64,000 bases of DNA from JBCCDY01 sp039030555 (GTDB taxonomy: Bacteria > Bacteroidota > Bacteroidia > Cytophagales > Cyclobacteriaceae), in contig JBCCDY010000002.1 of assembly GCA_039030555.1 (NCBI GenBank), forward strand, positions 186,001 through 250,000, written 5' to 3'. Of the stretch, positions 26,048-34,783 are shown piece by piece. Under the pieces are notes generated by a model. That model was not told the origin of the DNA, made no database searches, and worked only from the letters and a program-made list of their open reading frames with translations. The position numbers and the translations under genes are program-made. Numbering within the stretch: the first letter of the stretch is position 1; each line of letters starts with the position of its first letter.

Positions 26048-27469
26048 ATGAAAAAATTTCTCGACGATAATTTTCTTTTAGATAATAAAAATTCTGAAGA
26101 GCTGTATCATAATTATGCAGCAGAAATGCCCATAATAGACTACCACAGTCACCTTCAGCCTAAAGAGATAGTACACGACCGTAAATTTGAAAGCATTACG
26201 GAAGCATGGCTTGAGGGCGATCATTATAAGTGGAGGGCTATGCGAACCAATGGTATAAATGAAAAGTATATTACGGGTTCAGCTATCCCTGAAGAAAAGT
26301 TTGAAAAATGGGCCGAAACCGTACCCCAGACCGTTAGAAATCCATTATATCATTGGACACATCTTGAGTTGAAGCGATACTTCGGTATCGAGAAACTGTT
26401 AAATAAGGATTCATCTTCAGAGATCTTCTGCAAAACTTCCGAAATGCTAAAACAGGACAGCTACGGATGTCAAGGGATCTTACTAAGAATGAATGTTGAA
26501 ACGGTTTGCACAACAGATGATCCTACAGATACCCTAGGGCATCATAAAAAGTTGAATCGATCGGATTTTCCGGTTCAGGTGCTCCCAACGTTCAGGCCCG
26601 ATAAAGCGTATGCTGTCGAAGATGTAAGCAACTACAATACATATCTGGATGAATTGACAAAGGTCAGCGGTACAAAGATCAATACCTTAAGTGACCTGCT
26701 TTCAGCTTTGGAGCATCGTATTAAGTATTTCCATGAACACGGTTGCCGCTTGTCTGATCATGGGATCGAGCAATTTTATGTTCTGCTCCAAAATGGTCTT
26801 AGTGCAGAGGCTATTTTCAAGAAAATAAGAACGGGGACAAAGCTTGAAAAAGAAGAAGTAGTTAGGCTTAAACAAACCATTCTTCATGAGCTGGCGAAGA
26901 TGTATCATAACAAAAGCTGGGTTCAGCAATATCATTTGGGAGCGATTAGAAATGCCAATTCCAGAATGATGAGAGAATTGGGCCCTGACACAGGATTCGA
27001 TTCCATTGGTGATTTTGCTCAGGGAAAAGCACTAGCCCTTTTTCTGGATGGTCTGGATGCCACAAATCAACTGGCAAAAACAGTTCTGTATAATCTGAAT
27101 CCTCGAGATAATGAACTGATCGGAACCATGATCGGCAACTTCAACGACGGCTCGATCGCAGGAAAAATGCAGTTTGGTTCGGCATGGTGGTTTCTCGACC
27201 AAAAAGATGGAATGGAGAAACAGCTTAATACACTTTCCAATATGGGGTTATTAAGTCGTTTCGTAGGGATGCTTACCGATTCAAGGAGCTTTCTATCCTT
27301 TCCCCGTCATGAGTATTTCAGAAGGATATTGTGCAACCTGATCGGGAAGGATGTTCAAAATGGAGAGCTGCCAAACGACATGAAATTACTGGGAGGAATC
27401 GTTCAAAATATATGCTATCACAATGCAAAAGCATATTTCAATTTTGAGTCGAAGAAAATTCACGTATAG
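26048..27469 (+). CDS. uxaC: Uronate isomerase
   Basis: 473 residues, the normal UxaC length. The N-terminus KKFLDDNFLLDNKNSEELYH and metal motif MPIIDYHSHLQP are diagnostic. VCTTDDPTDTLGHH, CRLSDHG, GAIRNANSRM and the closing IVQNICYHNAKAYF also match. It is a metal-assisted amidohydrolase-fold enzyme that interconverts glucuronate with fructuronate and galacturonate with tagaturonate, feeding both branches encoded here. It belongs to the uxuB-uxuA transcript. Confidence 0.97.
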   Translation: MKKFLDDNFLLDNKNSEELYHNYAAEMPIIDYHSHLQPKEIVHDRKFESITEAWLEGDHYKWRAMRTNGINEKYITGSAIPEEKFEKWAETVPQTVRNPLYHWTHLELKRYFGIEKLLNKDSSSEIFCKTSEMLKQDSYGCQGILLRMNVETVCTTDDPTDTLGHHKKLNRSDFPVQVLPTFRPDKAYAVEDVSNYNTYLDELTKVSGTKINTLSDLLSALEHRIKYFHEHGCRLSDHGIEQFYVLLQNGLSAEAIFKKIRTGTKLEKEEVVRLKQTILHELAKMYHNKSWVQQYHLGAIRNANSRMMRELGPDTGFDSIGDFAQGKALALFLDGLDATNQLAKTVLYNLNPRDNELIGTMIGNFNDGSIAGKMQFGSAWWFLDQKDGMEKQLNTLSNMGLLSRFVGMLTDSRSFLSFPRHEYFRRILCNLIGKDVQNGELPNDMKLLGGIVQNICYHNAKAYFNFESKKIHV

Positions 27470-27720
27470 CACTTACAAGATAAAGAATATTAAAAACTAT
27501 AAAAGACTTTTAAACAGATAAAAATGAGCACTAAGGTTTTCACTTTTAGAAAAGTAGTAGGGACTACCAAAGAAAATTTGAAAGCTCATTTTGAATTTGA
27601 TATACATTACATCGAAACCTGTTTAAAGTGGATCTTCAAAGATATCCTTCAATCGAATTACTTTAGCCTATCCACAAAAAGAAACAGACTGTATCTTACA
27701 CAAGAAATTTGAGAGGCTAG
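27470..27720 (+). other. Gap between uxaC and the TRAP genes, with a doubtful 62-codon frame
   Basis: A frame at 27524-27712 encodes a basic 62-residue peptide without signal, known motif or visible ribosome site, and ends nine bases before dctP. I do not think it is a confident gene. The stretch more likely holds a promoter or leader for the TRAP operon; no clear hairpin was seen. Confidence 0.3.
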
Positions 27721-28719
27721 ATGAGACTACCGTTTTTGCCGACTTTATTTTTTATCTGTTGTCTTTTTGGATGTTCGGAAGTTAGTGAGGTAAAAACCTT
27801 GAGACTGGCGCATGGACTAGACATTACCCATCCGGTACATCAGGGAATGGTTCGCTTATCCGAATTAGTCGAAGAGAAATCCAATGGAAAACTTGAAGTA
27901 AGAATATACCCAAGTGGTCAACTGGGTTCAGAAAGGGAATGTCTGGAGCTTCTTCAAATTGGTAGTCTTGATATCACCAAAGTATCTGCTGCCGTGATGG
28001 AAAACTTCGTCCCTACTTATGAAGTATTAGGTTTGCCATATATTTTCAAAAGTCGTGAACACTCCTATGAAGTATTGGATGGACCCATTGGCGATGAACT
28101 TTTGGAGCAGGGTAGCAAGTACCGACTCAGGGGGCTATGCTTTTATGATGCAGGAAGCCGTAGTTTTTATACCAAAAAGCCTATCAAAAATCCTGAAGAT
28201 TTAACAGGCTTGAAAATAAGGGTACAACGAAGTAAAACGGCCGTAGAAATGGTCAATCATATGGGAGCGGCTCCTACTCCCATTCCGTGGGGGGAACTGT
28301 ATACGGCATTGCAGCAAGGAGTAGTAGACGGCGCTGAAAACAACCCACCTAGTTTTTATTTTTCAAGGCACTATGAAGTCTGTAAATACTATTCCATCAA
28401 CGAGCATACGACTGTTCCCGATGTACTCTTGATCGGCACGAATACGTGGAAAAGGCTTTCGGAACAGGAAAGAAAATGGATTTCGGAAGCAGCAAAAGAA
28501 TCTGCCAGATTTCAGAGGGTTGTCTGGAACAAGTCTGAAAAGGAATGCCTTGAAAAAATGATTGAAGAAGGGGTAGAAGTATCTTATCCTGATAAAGCCC
28601 CTTTTTCAACCAAGATTGAAGCTATGTTTGATAAATATTCCGGTCGGGAGGATTTCGTCGAATTGATAGAAAGAATAAGGAATTCTGATCGAAAACCATC
28701 CCTGAGTTTGAAGCTATGA
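27721..28719 (+). CDS. dctP: TRAP transporter substrate-binding lipoprotein (DctP type), uronate likely
   Basis: 332 residues. The signal ends in LFGC, so the protein is probably a lipoprotein anchored in a membrane, not a freely soluble periplasmic protein. DctP features are LRLAHGLDITHPVHQGM, YPSGQLGSERECLELLQIG, LGLPYIFKS, LKIRVQRSK with the carboxylate-binding arginine, and DGAENNPPSFYFSRHYEV. The NNPPSFYFSRHYE segment is like that of characterised glucuronate/galacturonate binders. It delivers the ligand to DctQ-DctM. The stop overlaps dctQ by four bases. Confidence 0.94.
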   Translation: MRLPFLPTLFFICCLFGCSEVSEVKTLRLAHGLDITHPVHQGMVRLSELVEEKSNGKLEVRIYPSGQLGSERECLELLQIGSLDITKVSAAVMENFVPTYEVLGLPYIFKSREHSYEVLDGPIGDELLEQGSKYRLRGLCFYDAGSRSFYTKKPIKNPEDLTGLKIRVQRSKTAVEMVNHMGAAPTPIPWGELYTALQQGVVDGAENNPPSFYFSRHYEVCKYYSINEHTTVPDVLLIGTNTWKRLSEQERKWISEAAKESARFQRVVWNKSEKECLEKMIEEGVEVSYPDKAPFSTKIEAMFDKYSGREDFVELIERIRNSDRKPSLSLKL

Positions 28720-29183
28720 GCAAAGTGATCAGGCTTCTCGAATACGTGCTCGTAGTATTGATCACCATCATGACCATAGACGTGATCTGGCAGGTGGCCT
28801 CACGATATTTGTTTCAATCACCTAGTAGTTTTACTGATGAATTGGCCGGCTTTTTACTCGTTTGGGTTGGATTGCTTGGAGCAGCCTACGCTTTGGGAAA
28901 ACGCGCCCATCTGGCTATTGATATCCTGCCCAAAAAACTCGAAGGGAGAAGCAGGGTAGCCCTCCTAATGATTATTGAATGTTGCATTACCCTGTTTTCC
29001 ATTGGAGTTATGGTTATTGGGGGAACAAATCTGGTTTATCTTACTTTCACGCTGGAACAGAAATCGGCCAGCCTTCAGATACCGTTGGGCTATGTGTACA
29101 TCATCTTACCAATCAGTGGTTTGCTTATGGCCTATTTTTCACTGAATCACATGTTAGAAAGCAGAAAAGATATCGTGAAATGA
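28716..29183 (+). CDS. dctQ: TRAP transporter small permease (DctQ)
   Basis: 155 residues with four transmembrane helices. The family pattern is present: VIWQVASRYLF with the conserved W and R, then TDELAGFLLVWVGLLGAAYALGKRAHLAID, and a last helix containing YVYIILPISGLLMAY. It is the membrane partner of the large permease. ATGA overlaps join it to both dctP and dctM, giving one translationally coupled operon. Confidence 0.95.
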   Translation: MSKVIRLLEYVLVVLITIMTIDVIWQVASRYLFQSPSSFTDELAGFLLVWVGLLGAAYALGKRAHLAIDILPKKLEGRSRVALLMIIECCITLFSIGVMVIGGTNLVYLTFTLEQKSASLQIPLGYVYIILPISGLLMAYFSLNHMLESRKDIVK

Positions 29184-30478
29184 GTTATCCTGAAATCTTC
29201 ATACTGGTTTTCTCATTTATGATCCTTTTAGGGATAGGCGTTCCGGTAGCATACAGCATTGGATTATCTTCCATGTTTACCTTACTCGTAAGTATGCCTT
29301 CACTACCTGCAGTTACGACTTTGGCCCAGAGAATGGCTACCGCACTCGATAGCTTTACCTTATTGGCCATACCTTTTTTCATTCTCGCAGGACAATTCAT
29401 GAACAAAGGAGGAATTGCCACAAGACTGATCGATTTGGCCAAGGTTCTGGTGGGGCGCCTTCCCGGAGGCTTGGCTTTCGTCAATATTATATCCTGTATG
29501 CTTTTTGGGGCCATTTCGGGATCTGCTGTAGCCGCTGCATCGGCCATCGGTGGGTTTATGGTTGATAAAATGGAAAAAAGCGGATATTCCAAACCATTCA
29601 GTGCGGCAGTTAACATCACAAGCTCTACAACAGGACTTATCATTCCCCCAAGCAATATACTGATCATTTATTCACTGGCCAGTGGTGGGGTATCCATTGC
29701 AGCCCTATTTTTAGCAGGCTATGTACCTGGAATACTTTTAGGAATGGCCCTAATGTCTGTGGCAGGAGTATGGGCTTACCTTAAAAAGTATCCTACCGAT
29801 GAAGGGGCGGCTCTTTCGGAGATCATCAAAAAAGTACTTGATGCCATACCCAGTTTAATGCTACTTGTCATCGTTATGGGGGGTATCGTGGGGGGTATTT
29901 TTACGGCGACTGAGGCTTCAGCCATTGCCGTCGTTTATACAGCCGTTTTATCCATGCTTGTTTATAAAGAAGTCAAATTTGAAGATATTCCATCGATTTT
30001 TCTGGAAACTTCTAAAACAACTTCTATAGTGATGTTGCTGATCGGGGCTTCCATGGGTATGTCATGGGTGATGTCTTTTGAGAATATTCCTCAACAGGTC
30101 AGTGCAGTGCTACTACAGATTAGCGATAACAAATACGTTATATTATTGATTATCAATCTCATTCTACTCTTCGTTGGGGTCTTTATGGATATGACTCCCG
30201 CCGTACTCATTTTCACCCCGATTTTCCTACCAATCGTTACTGACCTAGGAATGGACCCCATTCATTTCGGGATTGTTATGGTCTTGAACCTATGCATAGG
30301 GTTATGCACACCTCCGGTAGGCTCGGTATTATTTGTGGGGGTAGGAGTTGCCAAAATATCCATTCAACAAGTGATTAAGCCAATGCTTCCTTTATTCATA
30401 GCTATGCTGGTCACCCTTTTACTAATCACATACGTTCCCCAGATTACCCTTTGGTGGCCAAGACTTTTCGGGTTTTAG
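29180..30478 (+). CDS. dctM: TRAP transporter large permease (DctM)
   Basis: 432 residues from the ATG at 29180, which overlaps the dctQ stop as ATGA; an in-frame upstream start at 28979 would lie inside dctQ and is rejected. About 12 hydrophobic segments carry DctM hallmarks: LLAIPFFILAGQFMNKGGIA, LPGGLAFVNIISCMLFGAIS, GSAVAAASAIG, IIPPSNILIIYS, and LCTPPVGSVLFVG. It is the sodium-coupled translocation subunit for uronate uptake across the inner membrane. Length is standard. Confidence 0.96.
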   Translation: MSYPEIFILVFSFMILLGIGVPVAYSIGLSSMFTLLVSMPSLPAVTTLAQRMATALDSFTLLAIPFFILAGQFMNKGGIATRLIDLAKVLVGRLPGGLAFVNIISCMLFGAISGSAVAAASAIGGFMVDKMEKSGYSKPFSAAVNITSSTTGLIIPPSNILIIYSLASGGVSIAALFLAGYVPGILLGMALMSVAGVWAYLKKYPTDEGAALSEIIKKVLDAIPSLMLLVIVMGGIVGGIFTATEASAIAVVYTAVLSMLVYKEVKFEDIPSIFLETSKTTSIVMLLIGASMGMSWVMSFENIPQQVSAVLLQISDNKYVILLIINLILLFVGVFMDMTPAVLIFTPIFLPIVTDLGMDPIHFGIVMVLNLCIGLCTPPVGSVLFVGVGVAKISIQQVIKPMLPLFIAMLVTLLLITYVPQITLWWPRLFGF

Positions 30479-30526
30479 ATTTTGTTTTCATGTCAGGGTT
30501 TTGAGTAACTGGGTGGTCTTTAAAAT

Positions 30527-31813
30527 ATGAGGATAGTTATGTCTGGTATTTTAGTGCTGTTACTTTGTTCTTTCGGAATAAATGCTCAGAATCAATTTTA
30601 TAATATTCTGGATTTTGGGGCTATGCCAGATGGGAAAACACTTTCTACCAATGCGATCCAAAAAACCATAAATGAAGCTTTCGAAAAAGGTGGAGGTACG
30701 GTTTACTTTCCTCCGGGTGAATTCCTTTCGGGCTCTATTGAGCTTAAAAGTAAAGTTTCCATTCGTTTTGAAAGTGGCTCTAAACTGATTGGAAGTACCG
30801 ATCTATCGCATTATTCAGGAGAAAATAAATCCTTTATCACAGGGACTGATCTATCAGATATAAGCATATCCGGAAAAGGGGTTATAGATGGAAATGGCCC
30901 CGCTTTTTGGGATGAGAATTTCAAAGCGCTTGAACGGCCTGAACCCTGGATACTTCTTGAAAATGTTGAAAACCTGAGTTTTGAGGGCTTAAAATTAATC
31001 AACTCTCCTTCGCATGTGATACGGTTGGAAAATAGTAAAGACGCTACCTTTCACGACCTAACGATCATTAATGACTTTCGAGGCCCCAATACCGACGGTA
31101 TTGATATTGTGGATTCAGAATATGTCAGGATATCAGATTCCTTCATTTCTACTGGAGATGATGCAATTTGCCTTAAAACACAACGTAAGCCTGTCGAAAA
31201 TGTGGTTGTGACCAATTGCATTTTGGAAAGTGATGATGCGGCTATCAAATTTGGGACAGGGTCAAAAAAGGCGGTGAGGTTTTGTAACTTTTCGAACATT
31301 ACCATTCGAAAAACCAGATATGGGATATCCCTTTTTATGCTGGATGGTGGTATTTATGAGTACAATAGTTTCTCCAATATCCTGATTGAAGGGGGATCAA
31401 GGCATGAACACGAGTATCCGATTTTTATTGATATCGATAAGAAAACCCCCAAAAGATCTTACGGTATCGTTCGATACAATACATTCTCCAACATTCAGAT
31501 CGTTTCCGGAGGAAAATTGTTGATATCAGGACATGAACAAAGTCCTATTGAGCGCCTGAGTTTCAAGAATGTTCAATTTTACCTTACTGATGAGCAGGAC
31601 TTTTCGAAAGCCAAAAAGCCAAGGGGAAACAAAAATTATCCAAAGCTCGAAACCAGTATTGACTTATCCAGGGAAACTGCCACTATGGTTTTCGGATTTA
31701 TGGATCAACTTGAAATGGATAATGTGAGGGTAATTAATAAAAATGAAAATTCGAAAAGAAAGGAAATGTCTATGACTCAGGTAGAATCTGTTTCAAGGAT
31801 CAATTCAGATTAA
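30527..31813 (+). CDS. GH28 family glycoside hydrolase (polygalacturonase-like)
   Basis: 428 residues with a signal peptide ending GINAQ. The beta-helix opens with NILDFGAMPDGKTLSTNAIQ. Catalytic blocks are better kept than in the other GH28 gene: P-N188-TDG-IDI with D190, and STG-D211-D212-AICLK. The usual GHG/SIGS block is replaced by DDAAIKFGTGS and RIKT by RKTRYGISL, as in exo-acting or rhamnogalacturonan-type members. It is secreted and probably trims galacturonate-containing oligomers. It follows dctM after 48 bases and continues the operon. Confidence 0.93.
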   Translation: MRIVMSGILVLLLCSFGINAQNQFYNILDFGAMPDGKTLSTNAIQKTINEAFEKGGGTVYFPPGEFLSGSIELKSKVSIRFESGSKLIGSTDLSHYSGENKSFITGTDLSDISISGKGVIDGNGPAFWDENFKALERPEPWILLENVENLSFEGLKLINSPSHVIRLENSKDATFHDLTIINDFRGPNTDGIDIVDSEYVRISDSFISTGDDAICLKTQRKPVENVVVTNCILESDDAAIKFGTGSKKAVRFCNFSNITIRKTRYGISLFMLDGGIYEYNSFSNILIEGGSRHEHEYPIFIDIDKKTPKRSYGIVRYNTFSNIQIVSGGKLLISGHEQSPIERLSFKNVQFYLTDEQDFSKAKKPRGNKNYPKLETSIDLSRETATMVFGFMDQLEMDNVRVINKNENSKRKEMSMTQVESVSRINSD

Positions 31814-31823
31814 TAATTTCTAT

Positions 31824-32912
31824 ATGAATGATTCAAAATCGATCAATATGCATTCCCGAAGATCATTTCTAAAAAAGACGGCTGTCAGTACACTCGTAGC
31901 CCCGCTAACTGTTCAGTTGACCGAAAGCTGTGCCAGTGAGTCTTCTACTGCTCAGGATAAGCTTTTGAATGCCTATTATTTCAGAGCCCATATGTATACG
32001 CTGGTTCCTCATCAGGTGAAAGAGGATTTAAAATGGATGGCAGATATAGGGACTAATGTGGTTTCAGTTGCGATTCTGGAACAGGATCTTCGTGCTGCTG
32101 TAGAAAATGTTGAAATCATTACCAACGAAGCTTCGAAACTGGGAATGGATGTTTTTGCGGTTCCTTCACGATGGGGAGGTTTACTTGCAGGTGCTCCTAA
32201 AGTACCAAGCGTATTCACCATCCAAAACCCACAAACATGGTTGTTGAAAAAAGATGGCTCTTTTTACAAGGACAAAAATGTAGGGGTGCACAGCAGTATT
32301 CATTATGAAGAAACCATTGATTTTTTTAAAGATTCAATTGATAAAATTTTTAAGCTTTGGGACATTAAAGGAGTTATTTGGGATGAGCCGAAGATCTACG
32401 AGAAGAAAGACTACTCTGAAGAAGCAAAGGACAATATTGAAGACATTGAAAATGAAAATGCTCATAACGATGCATTTTCAGGCTTTTTCTCAAAAATCAA
32501 TAAACATATCAAAGAAAACCATCTGGGAAAGATTACCAATCTGTTCGCTTATGCTAATCAACCTGATCATGTAATCGAATCCATGGCTGGAATAGAGCAT
32601 TTGGATTATTTGGGTTGCGACGGAAGGCCATGGTCAGCAGATGACGTGGGAGATGTTGAGCAGGTGGGAAAAGTACTACTGGGCCCCGGAGAAACATATC
32701 TCGATGTAGCACGAAAAAACAATAAGAAAGGTCTGCTTTTGATAGAAAATCATAATATGTCGGCTGAAAACAATGATTTAATGGACAAGAGACTTCCGGA
32801 GGTTCTTGCCTTGAACCCGGAGCAATTGATCTATTACTATTATCCCAGAAATCTGGATAAGCCGAATGAGAATATGGCGGTCATAGCTAAACACATGAAG
32901 AATTACAGATAG
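31824..32912 (+). CDS. Unrecognised exported protein with Tat signal, probable TIM barrel
   Basis: 362 residues. A twin-arginine signal (SRRSFLKKTAVSTLVAPL) is followed by a possible lipobox TESC; the ATG at 31848 (MHSRR) may be the true start. The body has alternating strands and helices typical of a (beta/alpha)8 barrel: WMADIGTNVVSVAILE, LGMDVFAVPSRWGGL, IKGVIWDEPKIYE, GIEHLDYLGCDGRPW, GLLLIENHNMS and QLIYYYYPRN. The acidic WDEP is a candidate catalytic site as in some glycoside hydrolases. I do not recognise the family. The tight placement between GH28 and uxaA ties it to extracytoplasmic uronate processing. Confidence 0.85.
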   Translation: MNDSKSINMHSRRSFLKKTAVSTLVAPLTVQLTESCASESSTAQDKLLNAYYFRAHMYTLVPHQVKEDLKWMADIGTNVVSVAILEQDLRAAVENVEIITNEASKLGMDVFAVPSRWGGLLAGAPKVPSVFTIQNPQTWLLKKDGSFYKDKNVGVHSSIHYEETIDFFKDSIDKIFKLWDIKGVIWDEPKIYEKKDYSEEAKDNIEDIENENAHNDAFSGFFSKINKHIKENHLGKITNLFAYANQPDHVIESMAGIEHLDYLGCDGRPWSADDVGDVEQVGKVLLGPGETYLDVARKNNKKGLLLIENHNMSAENNDLMDKRLPEVLALNPEQLIYYYYPRNLDKPNENMAVIAKHMKNYR

Positions 32913-32916
32913 AGTA

Positions 32917-34569
32917 GTGGCTGACAGGATCTTAAAAGTTCATTCTGAAGATAATCTGATTGTTGCTCTTTCAGATTTAAAAAATGGAGATTTGGAACGA
33001 TTGAATGGAAATGAGTTTTTGGTCAAATCAGATATTCCTGCCAAACATAAATTTTTCTCAGAACCAATTTCTGAAGGAGGTATCGTAAGAATGTATGGAG
33101 TGAAGGTTGGGGTGACTACCAAGGATGTTGAGCGGGGCGAAGTTGCGACGATTCAAAATGTGACCCATGCCGTTAACAGTTTTGATATAGACAAGAGTGA
33201 TTTTGTATGGCAGCCACCGGAAAACTCATCCTTGCAAGGACTTGAGTTTGATGGATATCATAGGTCTGATGGAAAGGTAGGGACGGCAAATTACTGGCTG
33301 GTTATTCCACTGGTTTTTTGTGAAAACAGAAACCTGCAAGTCATAAAGGATGCGATGCTTGAAGAATTGGGCTATTCAAATGGAAAAGTTTACGATTTGG
33401 ATGTAAGAAAACTGGTTAGCCTGTATCAATCCGGTGTTTCACAGGCCGGGCTTCTGGAGCAGGAAATACTTCTAAAAGGTGAAGAGCAAATCCAGAAAAG
33501 AGTATTCAAAAATGTAGATGGAATAAAATTTCTTTCGCACGAAGGAGGTTGTGGTGGTACCCGGGAAGACAGTGAAGTCCTCTGTAAACTATTCGCTGGT
33601 TATTTGAACAATGCCAATGTTGCTGGTGCAACGGTCTTAAGCTTAGGTTGTCAAAATGCGCAGGTAAGTATGCTTCAGGAGGCTATAAATGCAGTGAATC
33701 CAGATTTTGATAAGCCACTGTACATTCTTGGTCAGCAGGAAAGTAATTCTGAACCTGAATTTATAGCGGAGGCTGTAAAAAAGACTTTTATAGGACTCGC
33801 TGAGGCTAACAAACTGGAACGCCAGCCAGCCCCGTTAGACAAGTTAACAATTGGTCTGGAGTGTGGTGGTTCCGATGGATTTTCAGGAATTTCCGCTAAT
33901 CCAGCTGTAGGATATTTTTCTGACCTGCTCGTATCATTAGGAGGTTCGGTTATTCTTTCAGAGTTCCCGGAATTAAACGGAGTGGAACAGGAATTGATTG
34001 ATCGATCCGTGAATTCTGAAGTTGCCAAAAAGTTCACCCATCTGATGAAGAGTTATGGACAAAGAGCAAAAGAAGTGGGCTCTGGGTTTGAAGCCAATCC
34101 ATCACCCGGAAATATTAAAGATGGACTGATTACTGATGCCATGAAATCAGCAGGTGCGGCAAAGAAGGGGGGTACTTCTCCGGTAGTGGATGTGCTTGAT
34201 TATACGGAGCAGGTCACTAAACCGGGATTAAATCTTTTATGTACTCCGGGGAATGATGTTGAATCTACAACGGGATTGGCTGGTTCAGGAGCTACCATTG
34301 CTCTATTTACCACAGGCTTAGGTACACCAACAGGAAATCCTGTAAGTCCTGTTATCAAGATTTCGAGCAATACCAAGCTTGCCAACAAAATGCGGGACGT
34401 AATCGATATTGATACAGGAACCATAATTTCTGGTGAAGACACCATCAAATCAAAAGGTGAAGAGATTCTTCAATATGTTATAGATGTAGCTAGTGGCAGG
34501 AAAACCCCTCATGCCGTAAGGTTAGGGCAAGATGATTTTATTCCATGGAAACGAGGAGTTTCATTGTAA
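32917..34569 (+). CDS. uxaA: Altronate dehydratase (UxaA), SAF plus catalytic domain
   Basis: 550 residues, GTG start four bases after the previous stop. The N-terminal SAF domain covers about 1-95. The UxaA catalytic domain follows (FDGYHRSDGKVGTANYWLVI, HEGGCGGTREDS, SLGCQNAQV, GLECGGSDGFSGISANPAVG, LLCTPGNDVESTTGLAGSGA). Conserved cysteines in GGCGG, LGCQN and LECGG are those that bind the iron or metal centre. It makes 2-keto-3-deoxygluconate from D-altronate, the last step of the galacturonate branch. It ends the plus-strand operon and is followed by a terminator. Confidence 0.97.
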   Translation: MADRILKVHSEDNLIVALSDLKNGDLERLNGNEFLVKSDIPAKHKFFSEPISEGGIVRMYGVKVGVTTKDVERGEVATIQNVTHAVNSFDIDKSDFVWQPPENSSLQGLEFDGYHRSDGKVGTANYWLVIPLVFCENRNLQVIKDAMLEELGYSNGKVYDLDVRKLVSLYQSGVSQAGLLEQEILLKGEEQIQKRVFKNVDGIKFLSHEGGCGGTREDSEVLCKLFAGYLNNANVAGATVLSLGCQNAQVSMLQEAINAVNPDFDKPLYILGQQESNSEPEFIAEAVKKTFIGLAEANKLERQPAPLDKLTIGLECGGSDGFSGISANPAVGYFSDLLVSLGGSVILSEFPELNGVEQELIDRSVNSEVAKKFTHLMKSYGQRAKEVGSGFEANPSPGNIKDGLITDAMKSAGAAKKGGTSPVVDVLDYTEQVTKPGLNLLCTPGNDVESTTGLAGSGATIALFTTGLGTPTGNPVSPVIKISSNTKLANKMRDVIDIDTGTIISGEDTIKSKGEEILQYVIDVASGRKTPHAVRLGQDDFIPWKRGVSL

Positions 34570-34583
34570 TTTCATTCATACAA

Positions 34584-34616
34584 ACATCCGATATCTCGAA
34601 GATATCGGATGTCTTT
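34584..34616. terminator. Intrinsic terminator between uxaA and uxaB
   Basis: 13-bp perfect inverted repeat ACATCCGATATCT (34584-34596) and AGATATCGGATGT (34600-34612) with a CTTTT tail on the plus strand. It lies 15 bases after the uxaA stop and separates two convergent genes. Confidence 0.88.
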
Positions 34617-34621
34617 TGAAG

Positions 34622-34706
34622 CCGTCATTCTCAATTTATTTCAGAATCTTAGTATAAGATTATCAGTAAATTAAAGATCCTGAAACAAGTTCAGGATGGC
34701 AGAATA
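34622..34706. repeat. Intergenic double-hairpin repeat element
   Basis: Two successive stem-loops: ATTCTCA/TCAGAAT (34627-34647, one mismatch) and ATCCTGAA/TTCAGGAT (34677-34697, perfect 8-bp arms, ACAAG loop). The wording (CATTCT..TTTCAGAATCT, AGATCCTGAAACAAGTTCAG) is that of dispersed intergenic repeats found in many Bacteroidota genomes, a recollection I cannot check here. Only one copy is seen in this window. Confidence 0.55.
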
Positions 34707-34783
34707 AGACTTTTGAGCCAGTCTAATCAAGGTTCTTGTAGATATCAAAATATGATACCTATCGTAGTGGATCTAAAAATCAA

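Noticed and set aside
27524..27712. 62-codon frame before dctP
   Set aside because: No motif, no ribosome site and no conservation evidence; kept only as a note for the gap.
28979..29179. Upstream extension of dctM
   Set aside because: It runs inside dctQ; the ATGA overlap at 29180 gives the normal DctM N-terminus.
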